Source: CAXSBA01 sp965277105
Lineage (GTDB): Bacteria; Spirochaetota; UBA12135; COTS27; CAXSBA01
NCBI GenBank assembly: GCA_965277105.1
Contig: OZ255710.1
Span: 682,001-746,000 of the forward strand
Length of the DNA stretch: 64,000 nucleotides
Reading direction: 5' to 3'
The notes under the pieces were generated by a model. The model saw nothing but the letters and a program-made list of their open reading frames with translations. It had not been told where the DNA came from and searched no databases. Shown here piece after piece: positions 17,176 through 26,436 of this stretch (position 1 is the first letter of the stretch; the number at the start of each line of letters is the position of its first letter). A program made the position numbers and the translations under genes.

Positions 17176-19038
17176 TTAATTTTCTAAGGTTGAAGCAACT
17201 CGACAACGTTGATTTTTATCGAGAATAACGCTTTTAGGATAGATAAAAATACTCCCTATTTTTTCTCCCGATGCATCATAGCAATTTTTCTGAGCAAAAA
17301 TTAATTGATTAGAAGTATGGTAATGAAACACAAACTGGCTACGAATTTTTTCTTTATAAGCAGCAATTTGATCATTTGCCCTATTTAAAAATCCTTGCTT
17401 TTCATCAAAAAAAAATTCCGTTTGCTCTTGATGAGCAGTGTTTTCAATTAGAGGAGGGTAATTTTTTTGATAAAACTTACGATCATATTTCTCGAGATAA
17501 TCGAAATTAGGCTCTTGATAATAATTAAAAACAACTTTTTTTTCCTGTTTTTTTTCATCAAAAACAACTCTGGCATAACTGTTGATGTCGTTATTTTGAT
17601 TAGTAATAACCATTTTATTTATCCTGCATGTTTCAATAAAAGAAAGTTTTTCTAATACTTTTTTATTGGAAGACGACTCATTCAAAAGTCTGTTTTTAAA
17701 ATCTAAAAAATCTTTTTGAAAAGAAACTTTTTTACTAGAAGAGTTTTTAGCGATTAAATACAACCGCTCAAAAAGAACATTAGCAAAATTAAAATCCATT
17801 ATTTCCGCTTGGTGCTGGTTATTTTTGCAGATTTCATAACCATTTTTATTCAAAGGCAACTCTTTATAAAAAAAAATTATTTTTCTTTTTCGGATAAAAT
17901 TTAGCCCCCTAAACTCTCGACTGGCTAAAAATCCATTGATATAATAATTATAAATGTCCTCGCTTTTTTTCTGACCAAAATTATCATAAATTTCTTTTTT
18001 CATTATTTTATCGTTTTCATAATGGTAGGCCAAAATACCTTTAATAAAAAATTGATAATGTACTTTTCGAGTTTGATTATTTTTTTTCTCTAAATTAGAA
18101 AAAGCAACCAAATCTTGATAATAATTTTTTAAACTAAAAGTCTCTTCGCTTAATTCTTCTTCCCAGTAATTTTTTTGTTCGATTAAAGAATTTATTCTAA
18201 AATAAGGATTAAATAATAAGTAACTTTTCTGGGGATTAGCAGAGTAAAAGTAACGAAATTTTTGTTGATGATTAGAAGTAAGTGACTTTATAGATTTAGC
18301 GGTTAATTGATTTTTATCATTATAAAAATAATCAATTTCTTTTTGATTTTCTACAAAAATTTTCTTTAGCAAAGAATTCGTATAATACTCCTTTCGGGCA
18401 AGGATTTTTTCACCCAAAGGAGAATAGTCAGTGATAGTTTTTTCATAATTGCTTTTAGAGTTGCCATTTTTTTTTTGTATTTGGTAACGGTATAATTTTT
18501 CTTCTGCATCAAAAAAGTCGATTTTTTTTTCTGTTTGATTGATGATGCTAATTTTTTTTTGAGAAATCAGCAATTGATTTTCATAATATTTTACGTTAAC
18601 AAGATTCCCCTGTTCATCGTAATCATATGTTTTACTTTTACTATCATCTCTAGCAAAAAAAATAGCGTCTTTTATAAGGTAGCCTTGTTTATCAAATTCC
18701 CTTTCCTGGCGTAAGTTATCAATGGTTACCTCTTTTAAATATTGGATTTTTTCATCAGGGAAAAAGACAATTTCAAGGGTCATTTTTTCTTGGTTACGAT
18801 TATTCGTTTTATATTGATTAATTTTTCTTACTTTTAAAAGATCATCAAAACTAACCACATAATAAGAAGATTTAGTCGTGCTATTTTCATTAGTGGGATT
18901 CAAATCAAAATTTAAAACGTACTGATTAGCTTGCTGATTCAAAGATAAATCAAGTTGGTTTACTTTTTTCTCTAGAACCAAAAGAGGGTTAGCTGAGAGC
19001 GAAAAAATTAATAAAAAAATAAAAAATATCGTTTTCAT
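17176..19038 (-). CDS. Secreted protein with YD-type repeats, function unknown
   Basis: 620 residues: a signal peptide (1-17, MKTIFFIFLLIFSLSAN) and a long, Lys/Asn/Tyr-rich chain. Several short segments of the pattern YDYDEQGNLVNVKYY, DYFYNDKNQLTAKS and IYDNFGQKKSEDIY look like the YD/RHS-like beta repeats of YwqK and wall-associated proteins, which is inference from pattern alone. No catalytic motif was seen. The leader just before the ATG reads ATCACCTCCT, the sequence of the 16S rRNA 3' tail rather than a ribosome site. It lies immediately upstream of rsmA. Confidence 0.7.
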   Translation of the reverse strand: MKTIFFIFLLIFSLSANPLLVLEKKVNQLDLSLNQQANQYVLNFDLNPTNENSTTKSSYYVVSFDDLLKVRKINQYKTNNRNQEKMTLEIVFFPDEKIQYLKEVTIDNLRQEREFDKQGYLIKDAIFFARDDSKSKTYDYDEQGNLVNVKYYENQLLISQKKISIINQTEKKIDFFDAEEKLYRYQIQKKNGNSKSNYEKTITDYSPLGEKILARKEYYTNSLLKKIFVENQKEIDYFYNDKNQLTAKSIKSLTSNHQQKFRYFYSANPQKSYLLFNPYFRINSLIEQKNYWEEELSEETFSLKNYYQDLVAFSNLEKKNNQTRKVHYQFFIKGILAYHYENDKIMKKEIYDNFGQKKSEDIYNYYINGFLASREFRGLNFIRKRKIIFFYKELPLNKNGYEICKNNQHQAEIMDFNFANVLFERLYLIAKNSSSKKVSFQKDFLDFKNRLLNESSSNKKVLEKLSFIETCRINKMVITNQNNDINSYARVVFDEKKQEKKVVFNYYQEPNFDYLEKYDRKFYQKNYPPLIENTAHQEQTEFFFDEKQGFLNRANDQIAAYKEKIRSQFVFHYHTSNQLIFAQKNCYDASGEKIGSIFIYPKSVILDKNQRCRVASTLEN

Positions 19039-19213
19039 AGGAGGTGATTTTATAAATTTGGCAATTTCTTATTAAATTTTCGATTTTTTCCTTGAAAAAT
19101 TAAAAAAAAAGCCCTTATTATTGTAAAATTCATTTATTTAAAATTAAAATCAACAATATTAATTTTTATAGAATTACCTTAAAAATATTAACTTATAATC
19201 TATCCTACAATAA

Positions 19214-20020
19214 TTGAAAAGAAAAATTATTATTACAATTATTTTTAGTTGGTTTTTTTTAAACAGCCAAACTACGATAACGTTTTCTATTATGGAAAAA
19301 TTTTATAATCGTTATTATAGCGGCTTTCTTCCAGAAGGATTAAATAAAAATTCTTCCGATGATTTCAATAATTTTCACTTAAAAGAAATCGAAAAAATTG
19401 TCCAAGAAAGCAAGCAAGCTTTAGAAAAAAATGGAAGTAATGAATATAATGAAAAAATACGAACTATCATCATCAGTGCTACTATTGAAAGAGCTCGTAT
19501 TATCCAAAACCTTGAAGGGGCTAAGAGTCTTAGAGCTTTTGAAATTTTAGAAAAAGTTTACTTGGAAAACAAACAATACCTTAAAGATTATAAGACCAAA
19601 AAAATGGATCCACTTTATCTCTGCAAATCAGGTGAACTTATCGCAGTTTATATGGGGTATCTAAACGTTTTTAAAATTATCAATCTAGCAGGAAAAGTTA
19701 ACGAACTACAAAAAACTTCTTTAAAGACAAAAACAGAAAACTTTTGTGCTTATAGTAATTTGGGCGTAGGGGCTTACTTCGCTCCGGTAATCGCAGGTGG
19801 AGGAATGAATAAGGCATTGAATTATCTAATGGAAGCGGACAAGTATGCTACTTCTGATTATCAAAAGTACGGCAATTTAGTTTGGATTTCTCAAGCTTAT
19901 TTTAAGAAAAAAAAACTAGAAAAAGCTAATGAATATTTACTCCAAGCAAGTAGCATTTTTCCAGGAGGATTCTTCCATAAAGACGCGCTCGAAAAAAACC
20001 GCCAAGGCAAAGCTTTGTGA
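19214..20020 (+). CDS. Exported helical (TPR-like) protein, function unknown
   Basis: 268 residues from a TTG start, with a signal-like N-terminus (MKRKIIITIIFSWFFLNSQ). The rest is helical, with segments such as AKSLRAFEILEKVYLENKQ and KALNYLMEADKYATSDYQKYGNLVWISQAYFKKKKLEKANEYL that fit TPR-like helix pairs. It faintly recalls TatT-type TPR partners of TRAP transporters, but no such transporter is near. A TATAAT at 19194-19199 gives a leader of only about eight bases and no ribosome site is visible. Confidence 0.65.
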   Translation: MKRKIIITIIFSWFFLNSQTTITFSIMEKFYNRYYSGFLPEGLNKNSSDDFNNFHLKEIEKIVQESKQALEKNGSNEYNEKIRTIIISATIERARIIQNLEGAKSLRAFEILEKVYLENKQYLKDYKTKKMDPLYLCKSGELIAVYMGYLNVFKIINLAGKVNELQKTSLKTKTENFCAYSNLGVGAYFAPVIAGGGMNKALNYLMEADKYATSDYQKYGNLVWISQAYFKKKKLEKANEYLLQASSIFPGGFFHKDALEKNRQGKAL

Positions 20021-20073
20021 TTTTTTAGTTATGGTTTTTTAAAAATAAAAAAGCAAAAAACTGATAAGCAATG

Positions 20074-20079
20074 TATAAT
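20074..20079 (+). promoter_or_regulatory. -10 box of the small protein gene
   Basis: A perfect TATAAT preceded by TG. Start of transcription is expected within one or two bases of the ATG at 20088. No -35 match is seen. Confidence 0.4.
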
Positions 20080-20087
20080 TTTTCTAT

Positions 20088-20492
20088 ATGGAAAAAAACA
20101 TTCAATATTTTCTAGAGGTTCAAGAAAATCAAGTCATTCAAGAAGAAGGAAATTTTTTCCCCGCTACTCCTTTTATTATTAGAGATAAAGAAAATCAACA
20201 AGTGCTATCGATTGAGTTTAATCGAAATAAAAATAATCAAGTGGTTTATTTCGTTAAAAATGAAAATAGCGTGCTCGGAGAATGGACTCATCCTGATTAT
20301 GTCCCGGAAATTAAAAAAGGCGTTTATCTCGCTGTAGAAAACTTAACCCCCGCGCTTACTTTAGCAGCAATAGCTTTAGTGAAATTAAATATCATCCGCG
20401 ATAAAACCTATAAAGAAAAATTGAAGTTAGAAAATTTATCCTATAAAAAAAGCTTTTTAGTAGAACAAAATTTTTTTGATTTTAAAGAATAA
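20088..20492 (+). CDS. Small protein of unknown function
   Basis: 134 residues, no signal peptide or membrane helix. The N-terminal half reads as beta strands (IQYFLEVQENQVIQEE, FIIRDKENQQVLSIEF), then WTHPDYVPEIKKG and a helix with LTPALTLAAIALVKLNIIRDK. It was not recognised. A TATAAT at 20074-20079 lies only eight bases before the ATG, so the message probably has almost no leader. Confidence 0.6.
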   Translation: MEKNIQYFLEVQENQVIQEEGNFFPATPFIIRDKENQQVLSIEFNRNKNNQVVYFVKNENSVLGEWTHPDYVPEIKKGVYLAVENLTPALTLAAIALVKLNIIRDKTYKEKLKLENLSYKKSFLVEQNFFDFKE

Positions 20493-20601
20493 GATCATTC
20501 ATTTTTAATTCAATTATTTTTTTGGTTATTTGTTATTTTTAAGCCGCTAAACCAACTAATATTTTTTTCTCCCCTATTTAAAAAAATAAATCATTTTTGC
20601 C

Positions 20602-20630
20602 TCGACAAGTGATGCTCGCAATGTTACAAT
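20602..20630 (+). promoter_or_regulatory. Sigma-70 type promoter of pyk
   Basis: TCGACA (20602-20607, five of six matches to TTGACA) and TACAAT (20625-20630, five of six) are separated by exactly 17 bases. It would give a leader of about 33 bases for pyk and probably drives pyk-EamA-cinA. Confidence 0.6.
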
Positions 20631-20669
20631 TAGAAAGCAAAAATAATTCACTTTTCTTAAAAAATTCTT

Positions 20670-22094
20670 ATGATTAAAAAAACTAAAATTATCGCCACCT
20701 TAGGCCCGAGCATTCAAGAAGAAAAAGTTTTAGAAAAGGTGTTAGATAAAATTGATATCCTGAGGTTCAACTTTTCTCACCTTAATCCCCAGCAAGCAAA
20801 AGAAAAATTGTTTTTAGTTGAAAAAGTCCTAGCTAAGAAAAAAAAAAAAGTAGGGCTATTAGCCGATTTAAAGGGGCCGGAGATTCGCACTGATGAAAAC
20901 GAATACTTGATTAAAAAAAATCAAACCTATACGATAACCTACTTGGAAGGCGATCCTAATTCTAATCAAATAGGGATTGACTTTGCTAGGCTAGCTGAAA
21001 AAACTGCTGTGGGAAGATCTTTGAAAGCGGATGATGGGGGAGTAGAGTTTAAAGTAACTAAAATTAAAGGCAAACTAGTTTTTGGTCAGGCAAAAAATAA
21101 TTATCACTTAAAGCCTAGGAAATCGGTTAACGTGGTTAAGACTAATTTAGAATTGCCCATTATCAGTGCTCGCGATAAAGAGAACCTTAAATTCATTGCT
21201 AAAGAAAATTTTTCCTGGGTGGCTGCTTCTTTTGTTAGCAAAAAAGAAGACGTCATAAAGATTAAAAATCTTCTTAAAAAATCTGGAAAAAATATTCCTA
21301 TTATCGCTAAAATTGAAAACTACTTAGCCATTAAAAACATTGAAGAGATCATTAATATTTCTGAGGGGATTATGGTTGCTCGAGGTGATTTGGGCGTAGA
21401 GTATTCTTATGCAGAGATTCCTATTTTGCAGAAGATGATAGTGGAGAAGAGTCAAAAAAAAGGGAAAATTATTATTGTTGCTACTCAAATGTTAGATAGT
21501 ATGATGAGTACCCCTTTCCCTTCTCGTCCAGAAGCTACTGATGTTTCTAATGCAGTGATGAGTAAGGTAGACGCTGTGATGCTTTCGGGCGAAACGGCAA
21601 GCGGGAGTTATCCGTTACAGGCCATTGAAGCGATGAATAACATTATTATTAAAACCGAAGAAAATATTCCCCATTTAACTGGGGGAAAAAAGCTAATTTC
21701 TTTCAAGCAAGAGCATCAAATTATTCCTTTCCTAAGGCATGGGGCCGAGCTAGCAGAACTCATTAAAGCTAGGTACACTATTTCTATTAGTGAGCGAGGA
21801 AAGACCGCAACTTTTTTATCTGCTTTTAAGCCTAATCAGTTAAACATCATAGCAACTTCAAATAAAGCCCTTTACTATAAAATGCATCTTTACTATTCGA
21901 TTTATCCTATCCTCATTAAAGAGACTTTTTCTAGGAAGGTTAATTCACAAGAAGAAATTTTAGAAATCATTATCAAGCAACTCAAGCAAAAAAAGATGAT
22001 AAAAAAAAACGACTCCATTGTTTTTTTCTTTTCTTTCATTTATAAAAAAAAATATCGAGGGATTAATTCTATTCGCGAGGTCAAAATCCATTAA
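20670..22094 (+). CDS. pyk: Pyruvate kinase
   Basis: 474 residues, normal length. It converts PEP and ADP to pyruvate and ATP. TKIIATLGPS (4-13) opens the barrel; RFNFSH, LLADLKGPEIRTDE, IIAKIEN with the catalytic Lys, MVARGDLGVE, and the signature ATQMLDSMM then PSRPEATDV, MLSGETASGSYP follow. The C-terminal domain ends at 474. An A12 run (20838-20849) encodes KKKKK at 57-61, within the coding sequence of this central enzyme. The next gene starts inside the stop (TAATG). Confidence 0.97.
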   Translation: MIKKTKIIATLGPSIQEEKVLEKVLDKIDILRFNFSHLNPQQAKEKLFLVEKVLAKKKKKVGLLADLKGPEIRTDENEYLIKKNQTYTITYLEGDPNSNQIGIDFARLAEKTAVGRSLKADDGGVEFKVTKIKGKLVFGQAKNNYHLKPRKSVNVVKTNLELPIISARDKENLKFIAKENFSWVAASFVSKKEDVIKIKNLLKKSGKNIPIIAKIENYLAIKNIEEIINISEGIMVARGDLGVEYSYAEIPILQKMIVEKSQKKGKIIIVATQMLDSMMSTPFPSRPEATDVSNAVMSKVDAVMLSGETASGSYPLQAIEAMNNIIIKTEENIPHLTGGKKLISFKQEHQIIPFLRHGAELAELIKARYTISISERGKTATFLSAFKPNQLNIIATSNKALYYKMHLYYSIYPILIKETFSRKVNSQEEILEIIIKQLKQKKMIKKNDSIVFFFSFIYKKKYRGINSIREVKIH

Positions 22095-22987
22095 TGCCTG
22101 TTAATAAATCTTCTTTCCAAAATTGGAGTTTATTAATTGGTTTAGCTATTATTTGGGGGTCTTCTTTTATCCTTATCAAAAAAGGATTAATTACCCTTAG
22201 CCCTTTAGAAGTGGGGAGCTTGCGCATTTTTAGTGCAGCTGTTTTTTTGTTTCCTTTTATTATTTTGCGTTTTAAAGAGTTCATTAAAATTCCCAAAGAA
22301 AAATTTTTTTACATCTTTTTAAGTGGTATTTTGGGACTTTTTTTACCATTTATCTTATTTCCACTAGCCCAAACTAAAATCACTAGTGGAATGGCCGGGA
22401 TTTTAAACGCTACGGTCCCTTTGTTTGTGGTGGTAATTGGATTAGCTTTTTTTCAACAAAAAATAAAACACTTAAATACCCTGGGGATTTTCATTGCACT
22501 CTTAGGGACTATTTTTTTATTAACCGGAGAAATAAGTTTCAGTGCTTTTGAAAATATTAATGGTTATGGTCTATTTATTATTTTAGCTACTTTTTTTTAT
22601 GGTTTAAATATAAATGTAGTTAAATTTAAACTAAAAGAAATCTCGGCAATAAAGTTAACCAGTATCTCGTTTTTCTTTTCAGGCATTTTTTCCGTTGTAG
22701 CATTGTCAGTGGCCACTGATTTTTTTACTCACCTCCAAGATTGGGAAACTCATGGTTATAGCATCATGGCCATAATCATCTTAGGGGTAGTCCATAGTGC
22801 CTTAGCCATCATCATTTTTAACAAGCTAATAAAAAAAACTTCGCCTTTATTTTCTGGTTCAGTGACTTACCTTATTCCTCCTGTTTCAGTCGTCATTGGT
22901 TTTTTAGATGGCGAACACATAACTTTATTTCAAATAGCAAGTATGGGAATTATTTTAGTAGGAATTTATTTAGTGAATAAAAAATGA
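22094..22987 (+). CDS. EamA family (DMT) transporter
   Basis: 297 residues, ten transmembrane helices in two EamA repeats. IGLAIIWGSSFILIKKGL (about 13-30) is the typical first helix, with LSPLEVGSLRIFSA after it, and the second repeat begins near 150 (ENINGYGLFIILATFFYGLN). Members export amino acids or other metabolites; the substrate here is unknown. Start overlaps pyk by one base and its stop overlaps cinA by four (ATGA), so the three are translationally linked. Confidence 0.92.
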   Translation: MPVNKSSFQNWSLLIGLAIIWGSSFILIKKGLITLSPLEVGSLRIFSAAVFLFPFIILRFKEFIKIPKEKFFYIFLSGILGLFLPFILFPLAQTKITSGMAGILNATVPLFVVVIGLAFFQQKIKHLNTLGIFIALLGTIFLLTGEISFSAFENINGYGLFIILATFFYGLNINVVKFKLKEISAIKLTSISFFFSGIFSVVALSVATDFFTHLQDWETHGYSIMAIIILGVVHSALAIIIFNKLIKKTSPLFSGSVTYLIPPVSVVIGFLDGEHITLFQIASMGIILVGIYLVNKK

Positions 22988-24225
22988 AAAACAGTACTAC
23001 CCCCTTTGTTCAAGTTGTTTCAATTGGCGATGAATTACTCCAAAGCGGCAGGCTAAACACCACCGCCCCTCACCTTACCCAAGAATTAAGTCGCTTGGGC
23101 TATAAATCTTCTATTCATACGATAAGTGATGAGCTTAATAGCTTAATTGACTTTATAAAAAAAAACCTGAAAACTCCCACTATTTACTGCGGAGGACTAG
23201 GCCCCACCAAAGACGACAATACCGTTTTAGCAGTCAGTAAGGCCTTAAACACTCCCTTAATCTACCAAAAAAAGCATTTAGCTTTTCTAAAAAAAATCCA
23301 AAAAGCAAGGGGATTAGATGATGCCTTCCTCAAGCAAGCCCTTTATCCCCAGGGTTTTCAATGTGAAAAAAGCCTTTGGGGGACGGCCCCTTTCCTGTAC
23401 CTTAATTCCCCTAGTAAAACTTTATTTTTACTCCCTGGAGTTCCTCAAGAAACCCTCAATCTTTTTCACAAGAAAGTTCTCCCTTTATTAATAAAAAAAT
23501 ATCCTCCTAAAAAATTTTTCATCAAGGAAATGAAAATTTTAGACTTACCAGAATCCTTAGTGGAAGCAAGGATTAATACCCTAGAGGAATCTTCCCAAAA
23601 AGAGATTACTGTGGCTTATTTGCCTAGTGGAGGAGAGCTAACCGTTCAATTAAAAGGAGAAGAAGAAAAACCTTTATTGACTTTAAGGGCAAAAATAAAA
23701 AAATTATTCCCTGAGCAAGTGGTTTATTTATCGGGAGAGGCTATGAGCTCCAAGCTCCATCTTTTTTTCAAACGAGAAAAACTAAAAATAGGGTTTGTTG
23801 AATCGCTTACCGGAGGAATGCTAAGTTCGCTTTTTACCCAATATCCCGATTCTTCTAGTTACTTCGATAGCTCGCTAGTGGCCTACAGCAATCAAGCAAA
23901 AGAAAAAATAGCTTTTTTAAAGCCATCCTTAATCGAAAAATACGGCGTTGTCTCGAAAGAAGCAGTAGTGGCTTTAGCCAAAAACCACTTAGTGAAAAGG
24001 AAACTGGACTTCGTTTTAGCTACTAGTGGGGTAGCCGGTCCAAGTAGCGTTAAAGAAAATACCTTGAAAAAAGTGGGGTTAGTTTATTTGGGTATGGCTT
24101 TTAGAAAAAATCAAAAAATCATTGTTAACTATAAAAAGTTACTACTAACGGGATCTCGCGAGCAGATTAGAGCAAAGACTTTGAAAAAGGCCTGCATCCT
24201 TATGGCTGAATTATTTTTAAAATAA
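22984..24225 (+). CDS. cinA: CinA family protein (nicotinamide-nucleotide amidase, C-terminal)
   Basis: 413 residues with both CinA domains. The N-terminal MoaB/MogA-like domain (about 8-170) has SIGDELLQSGRLNTT and YCGGLGPTKDDNT. The C-terminal amidohydrolase domain (about 255-413) has FVESLTGGMLSSLFTQYPDSS, VVSKEAVVALAKN and ATSGVAGPSS. The domain deamidates NMN in pyridine nucleotide recycling and the full protein also has ADP-ribose pyrophosphatase activity in some species. Four-base overlap with the transporter gene upstream. Confidence 0.94.
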   Translation: MKNSTTPFVQVVSIGDELLQSGRLNTTAPHLTQELSRLGYKSSIHTISDELNSLIDFIKKNLKTPTIYCGGLGPTKDDNTVLAVSKALNTPLIYQKKHLAFLKKIQKARGLDDAFLKQALYPQGFQCEKSLWGTAPFLYLNSPSKTLFLLPGVPQETLNLFHKKVLPLLIKKYPPKKFFIKEMKILDLPESLVEARINTLEESSQKEITVAYLPSGGELTVQLKGEEEKPLLTLRAKIKKLFPEQVVYLSGEAMSSKLHLFFKREKLKIGFVESLTGGMLSSLFTQYPDSSSYFDSSLVAYSNQAKEKIAFLKPSLIEKYGVVSKEAVVALAKNHLVKRKLDFVLATSGVAGPSSVKENTLKKVGLVYLGMAFRKNQKIIVNYKKLLLTGSREQIRAKTLKKACILMAELFLK

Positions 24226-24326
24226 AATATTTAAAGCAAAAACACTAGCAAGTTTTTAGTTTTTTTTATCGGAATTTTTTCAATAGAGAAAGCATAAAAA
24301 CACTACACCAACCTAGAGACTTATAG

Positions 24327-24332
24327 TATAAT
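24327..24332 (+). promoter_or_regulatory. -10 box upstream of the aminotransferase operon
   Basis: Perfect TATAAT within TTATAGTATAATAAAA; leader of about 28 bases to the ATG at 24368. It could drive the aminotransferase-rplU-prp-rpmA-prpD-prpB series, since all gaps in that series are under 25 bases. Confidence 0.5.
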
Positions 24333-24367
24333 AAAATATTATACCAACTTTTTAAACTAAAATCAAC

Positions 24368-25705
24368 ATGAATATAGAACAAAACTCTCCCATTACTCCA
24401 TTAGCTAAAGAGCTCAATGATGTCATCAATGCAATTTCTCCTAGCACTTACTCACTACTAAGCATTAAAGGCAAAAGGATTTTTTTCCCTTCTAAAGGAA
24501 TTCTAGCTCAAGCTGCTGAAGCCAAGGAAAAAGCGAAACCCGAGTTTAACGCCACAGCTGGTATAGCCAGTGATGAAAATGGTCCTTTGGTTTTTTCTAG
24601 TATTGAAAAATATTTTAATGGGTTAACCAAAAACGAAGTTTTTAATTACTCCCCTTCTTATGGCAATATGGCTTTAAGGAAGCTCTGGAAAGAACGACTA
24701 CTCAAAATCAACCCTAGTTTAAAGGATAAAGGTTTTTCTTTGCCAATAGTTACCAATGGGCTTACCAATGCTTTGTCGACGGTAGCTGATATGTTTTTTA
24801 ATCCGGGTGATGAGGTTATTATTCCCGATCAGTTATGGGGAAATTATAAGCTAATGTTAGACGCCCTTAGAGAAGTGAAAGTAAAATATTACCCTTTTTT
24901 TGCGGAGAATAAATTCAATTTAACCGGCTTTAAAGAAACAATCTACGAATCAGCTGAGAAAAATGGCTATGCTAAAGTTATCCTCAATTTTCCCAACAAC
25001 CCCACTGGCTACTCTCCCGAGAAAGAAGAGCAGACAGAAATAATAGCTACCATAAAAGGATTAGCCGAGAGTGGCAAAAAAGTGATGGTGATTTTAGACG
25101 AAGCTTATCACACCATGTTTTACGAAGACAACTTAATGAAAGAGTCCTTCTTTTCTTATTTAGCAGATATTCACGAAAACGTGTTAGCTATAAAAATTTG
25201 TGGGGCCACTAAGGAGTTTTTCGTTTGGGGGCTACGAGTGGGATTTGTTAGTTATGGAATAAAAAATGGCACCCAAGAACTCTACGATGCTTTAGAGAAA
25301 AAAACCGGGGGGACTATCAGGGCAAATATTTCTAATGTCTCGACTCCCGGGCAAAACGTTATTGCTAAAATTTTACAAGACGAAAGCTATTTGCCGGATT
25401 TTGAAAATAATTTTTCTAAATTAAAAAATCGTTATTTAGAAGTAAAAAAAGTCGTTGAAAACGAAAAATACCATAAAATTTTCACTCCCTACCCTTTTAA
25501 CTCCGGTTATTTTATGTTGATTAAATTTAACGAAAAAATAACTTCCGAAGTAATGAGAAAACGACTACTTGATGAAGCCGGTATCGGGACAATTTCTACA
25601 ACCAAACACGATTTAAGGATTGCTTTTTCTTGCCTAACCAAAAAAAGTATTTTAACGGTATTTGAAAAAATCTATGAAATCGGCAATAAAATATTATATA
25701 ATTAA
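24368..25705 (+). CDS. Class I/II PLP-dependent aminotransferase
   Basis: 445 residues, fold type I. The substrate/PLP pattern is clear: YSPSYGNMALRKLW (about 96-109), NFPNNPTGYSPEKE with the conserved Asn near 216, VILDEAYHTMFYED with the PLP Asp near 245-250, and ICGATKEFFVWGLRVGF with the Schiff-base Lys. The C-terminus has DLRIAFSCL with the carboxylate-binding Arg. Substrate cannot be told from motifs; aspartate-, tyrosine- and alanine-type enzymes all share these. It lies 23 bases before rplU. Confidence 0.88.
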   Translation: MNIEQNSPITPLAKELNDVINAISPSTYSLLSIKGKRIFFPSKGILAQAAEAKEKAKPEFNATAGIASDENGPLVFSSIEKYFNGLTKNEVFNYSPSYGNMALRKLWKERLLKINPSLKDKGFSLPIVTNGLTNALSTVADMFFNPGDEVIIPDQLWGNYKLMLDALREVKVKYYPFFAENKFNLTGFKETIYESAEKNGYAKVILNFPNNPTGYSPEKEEQTEIIATIKGLAESGKKVMVILDEAYHTMFYEDNLMKESFFSYLADIHENVLAIKICGATKEFFVWGLRVGFVSYGIKNGTQELYDALEKKTGGTIRANISNVSTPGQNVIAKILQDESYLPDFENNFSKLKNRYLEVKKVVENEKYHKIFTPYPFNSGYFMLIKFNEKITSEVMRKRLLDEAGIGTISTTKHDLRIAFSCLTKKSILTVFEKIYEIGNKILYN

Positions 25706-25728
25706 TACACTAAAACAAAGGTTTAAAC

Positions 25729-26088
25729 ATGAAAAAAGAAATAAGCAAACCCAAAGCAAATAAACAAGATTTCAACACCATTGTCGAAATAAAAGGCAAG
25801 CAATACCCGATTAAAGAAGGACAAACGATCAAAGTAGATAGGATTGACCAAGAAGAAAATACTGATTTTAATGATATTAAAGTTTTGTTTTATAAAAACG
25901 AAAACCAAGAAGTTTTTTTTGGTAAGCCTTTTTTAGAAAATATTAAAGTACAGGCTACCGTTAAAGAAGAAAAAAAGGACAAAAAAGTAAAGGTGGTGCA
26001 TTATAAACCCAAATCAGGGATAAGAAAAACTCAAGGGCATCGCCAACGTTACAGTATTTTAAAAATTAACACTATTACTGCTAGTTGA
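25729..26088 (+). CDS. rplU: Ribosomal protein bL21
   Basis: 119 residues, slightly longer than the usual 100-105. FNTIVEIKGKQYPIKEGQTIKVDRI is the L21 start; FFGKPFLENIKVQATV and VHYKPKSGIRKTQGHRQRYSILKI give the core and the 23S rRNA-binding GHRQ region. The N-terminal ten residues (KKEISKPKANK) are an extra basic extension. The stop overlaps the TTG start of prp by four bases. Confidence 0.96.
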   Translation: MKKEISKPKANKQDFNTIVEIKGKQYPIKEGQTIKVDRIDQEENTDFNDIKVLFYKNENQEVFFGKPFLENIKVQATVKEEKKDKKVKVVHYKPKSGIRKTQGHRQRYSILKINTITAS

Positions 26089-26435
26089 TTAATATTGTTG
26101 TTGTTGTAAATAAACAAAAACAAGTCACTTATTATGTTTCCAAAGGGCATGCTCAAAAAAATCAAGTAGGAAGTAAGGATTATCTAGCCGTGTGCAACTC
26201 TATTTCCATTTTAGAATATCAATTTTTATATGGAATTAAAGAGATTTTTAAAAATCAAATCCTATCAAGTGAAATTAAATCGGGGTTTTTTAAGCTAGAA
26301 ATGAAGCCCTTTGATTTAAAAAATCAAGAATTAATCAGTAATTTTAAATTAATTTCAAAATACTTTTTAATTGGGGTGAATTTGTTAGTAAAAAATTATC
26401 CCAACTACATTCAATTACAAATAAAGGAAAAGTAA
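26085..26435 (+). CDS. prp: Ribosomal-processing cysteine protease Prp (YsxB)
   Basis: 116 residues from a TTG start overlapping the rplU stop (TTGA). Catalytic residues are visible: H22 in SKGHA and C37 in AVCNSIS; the loop between them (15 residues) is three longer than in Staphylococcus Prp (H22/C34). In Firmicutes Prp cuts an N-terminal extension from L27. It sits in the conserved place between rplU and rpmA, but the L27 here has no extension to cut. The target may differ, or the gene persists for another role. Confidence 0.85.
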   Translation: MINIVVVVNKQKQVTYYVSKGHAQKNQVGSKDYLAVCNSISILEYQFLYGIKEIFKNQILSSEIKSGFFKLEMKPFDLKNQELISNFKLISKYFLIGVNLLVKNYPNYIQLQIKEK

Positions 26436-26436
26436 T

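Noticed and set aside
24236..24270. AAAAAC...GTTTTT hairpin with a T-run after cinA
   Set aside because: Only a 6-bp stem with one G:C pair; too weak to call a terminator in sequence this AT-rich.
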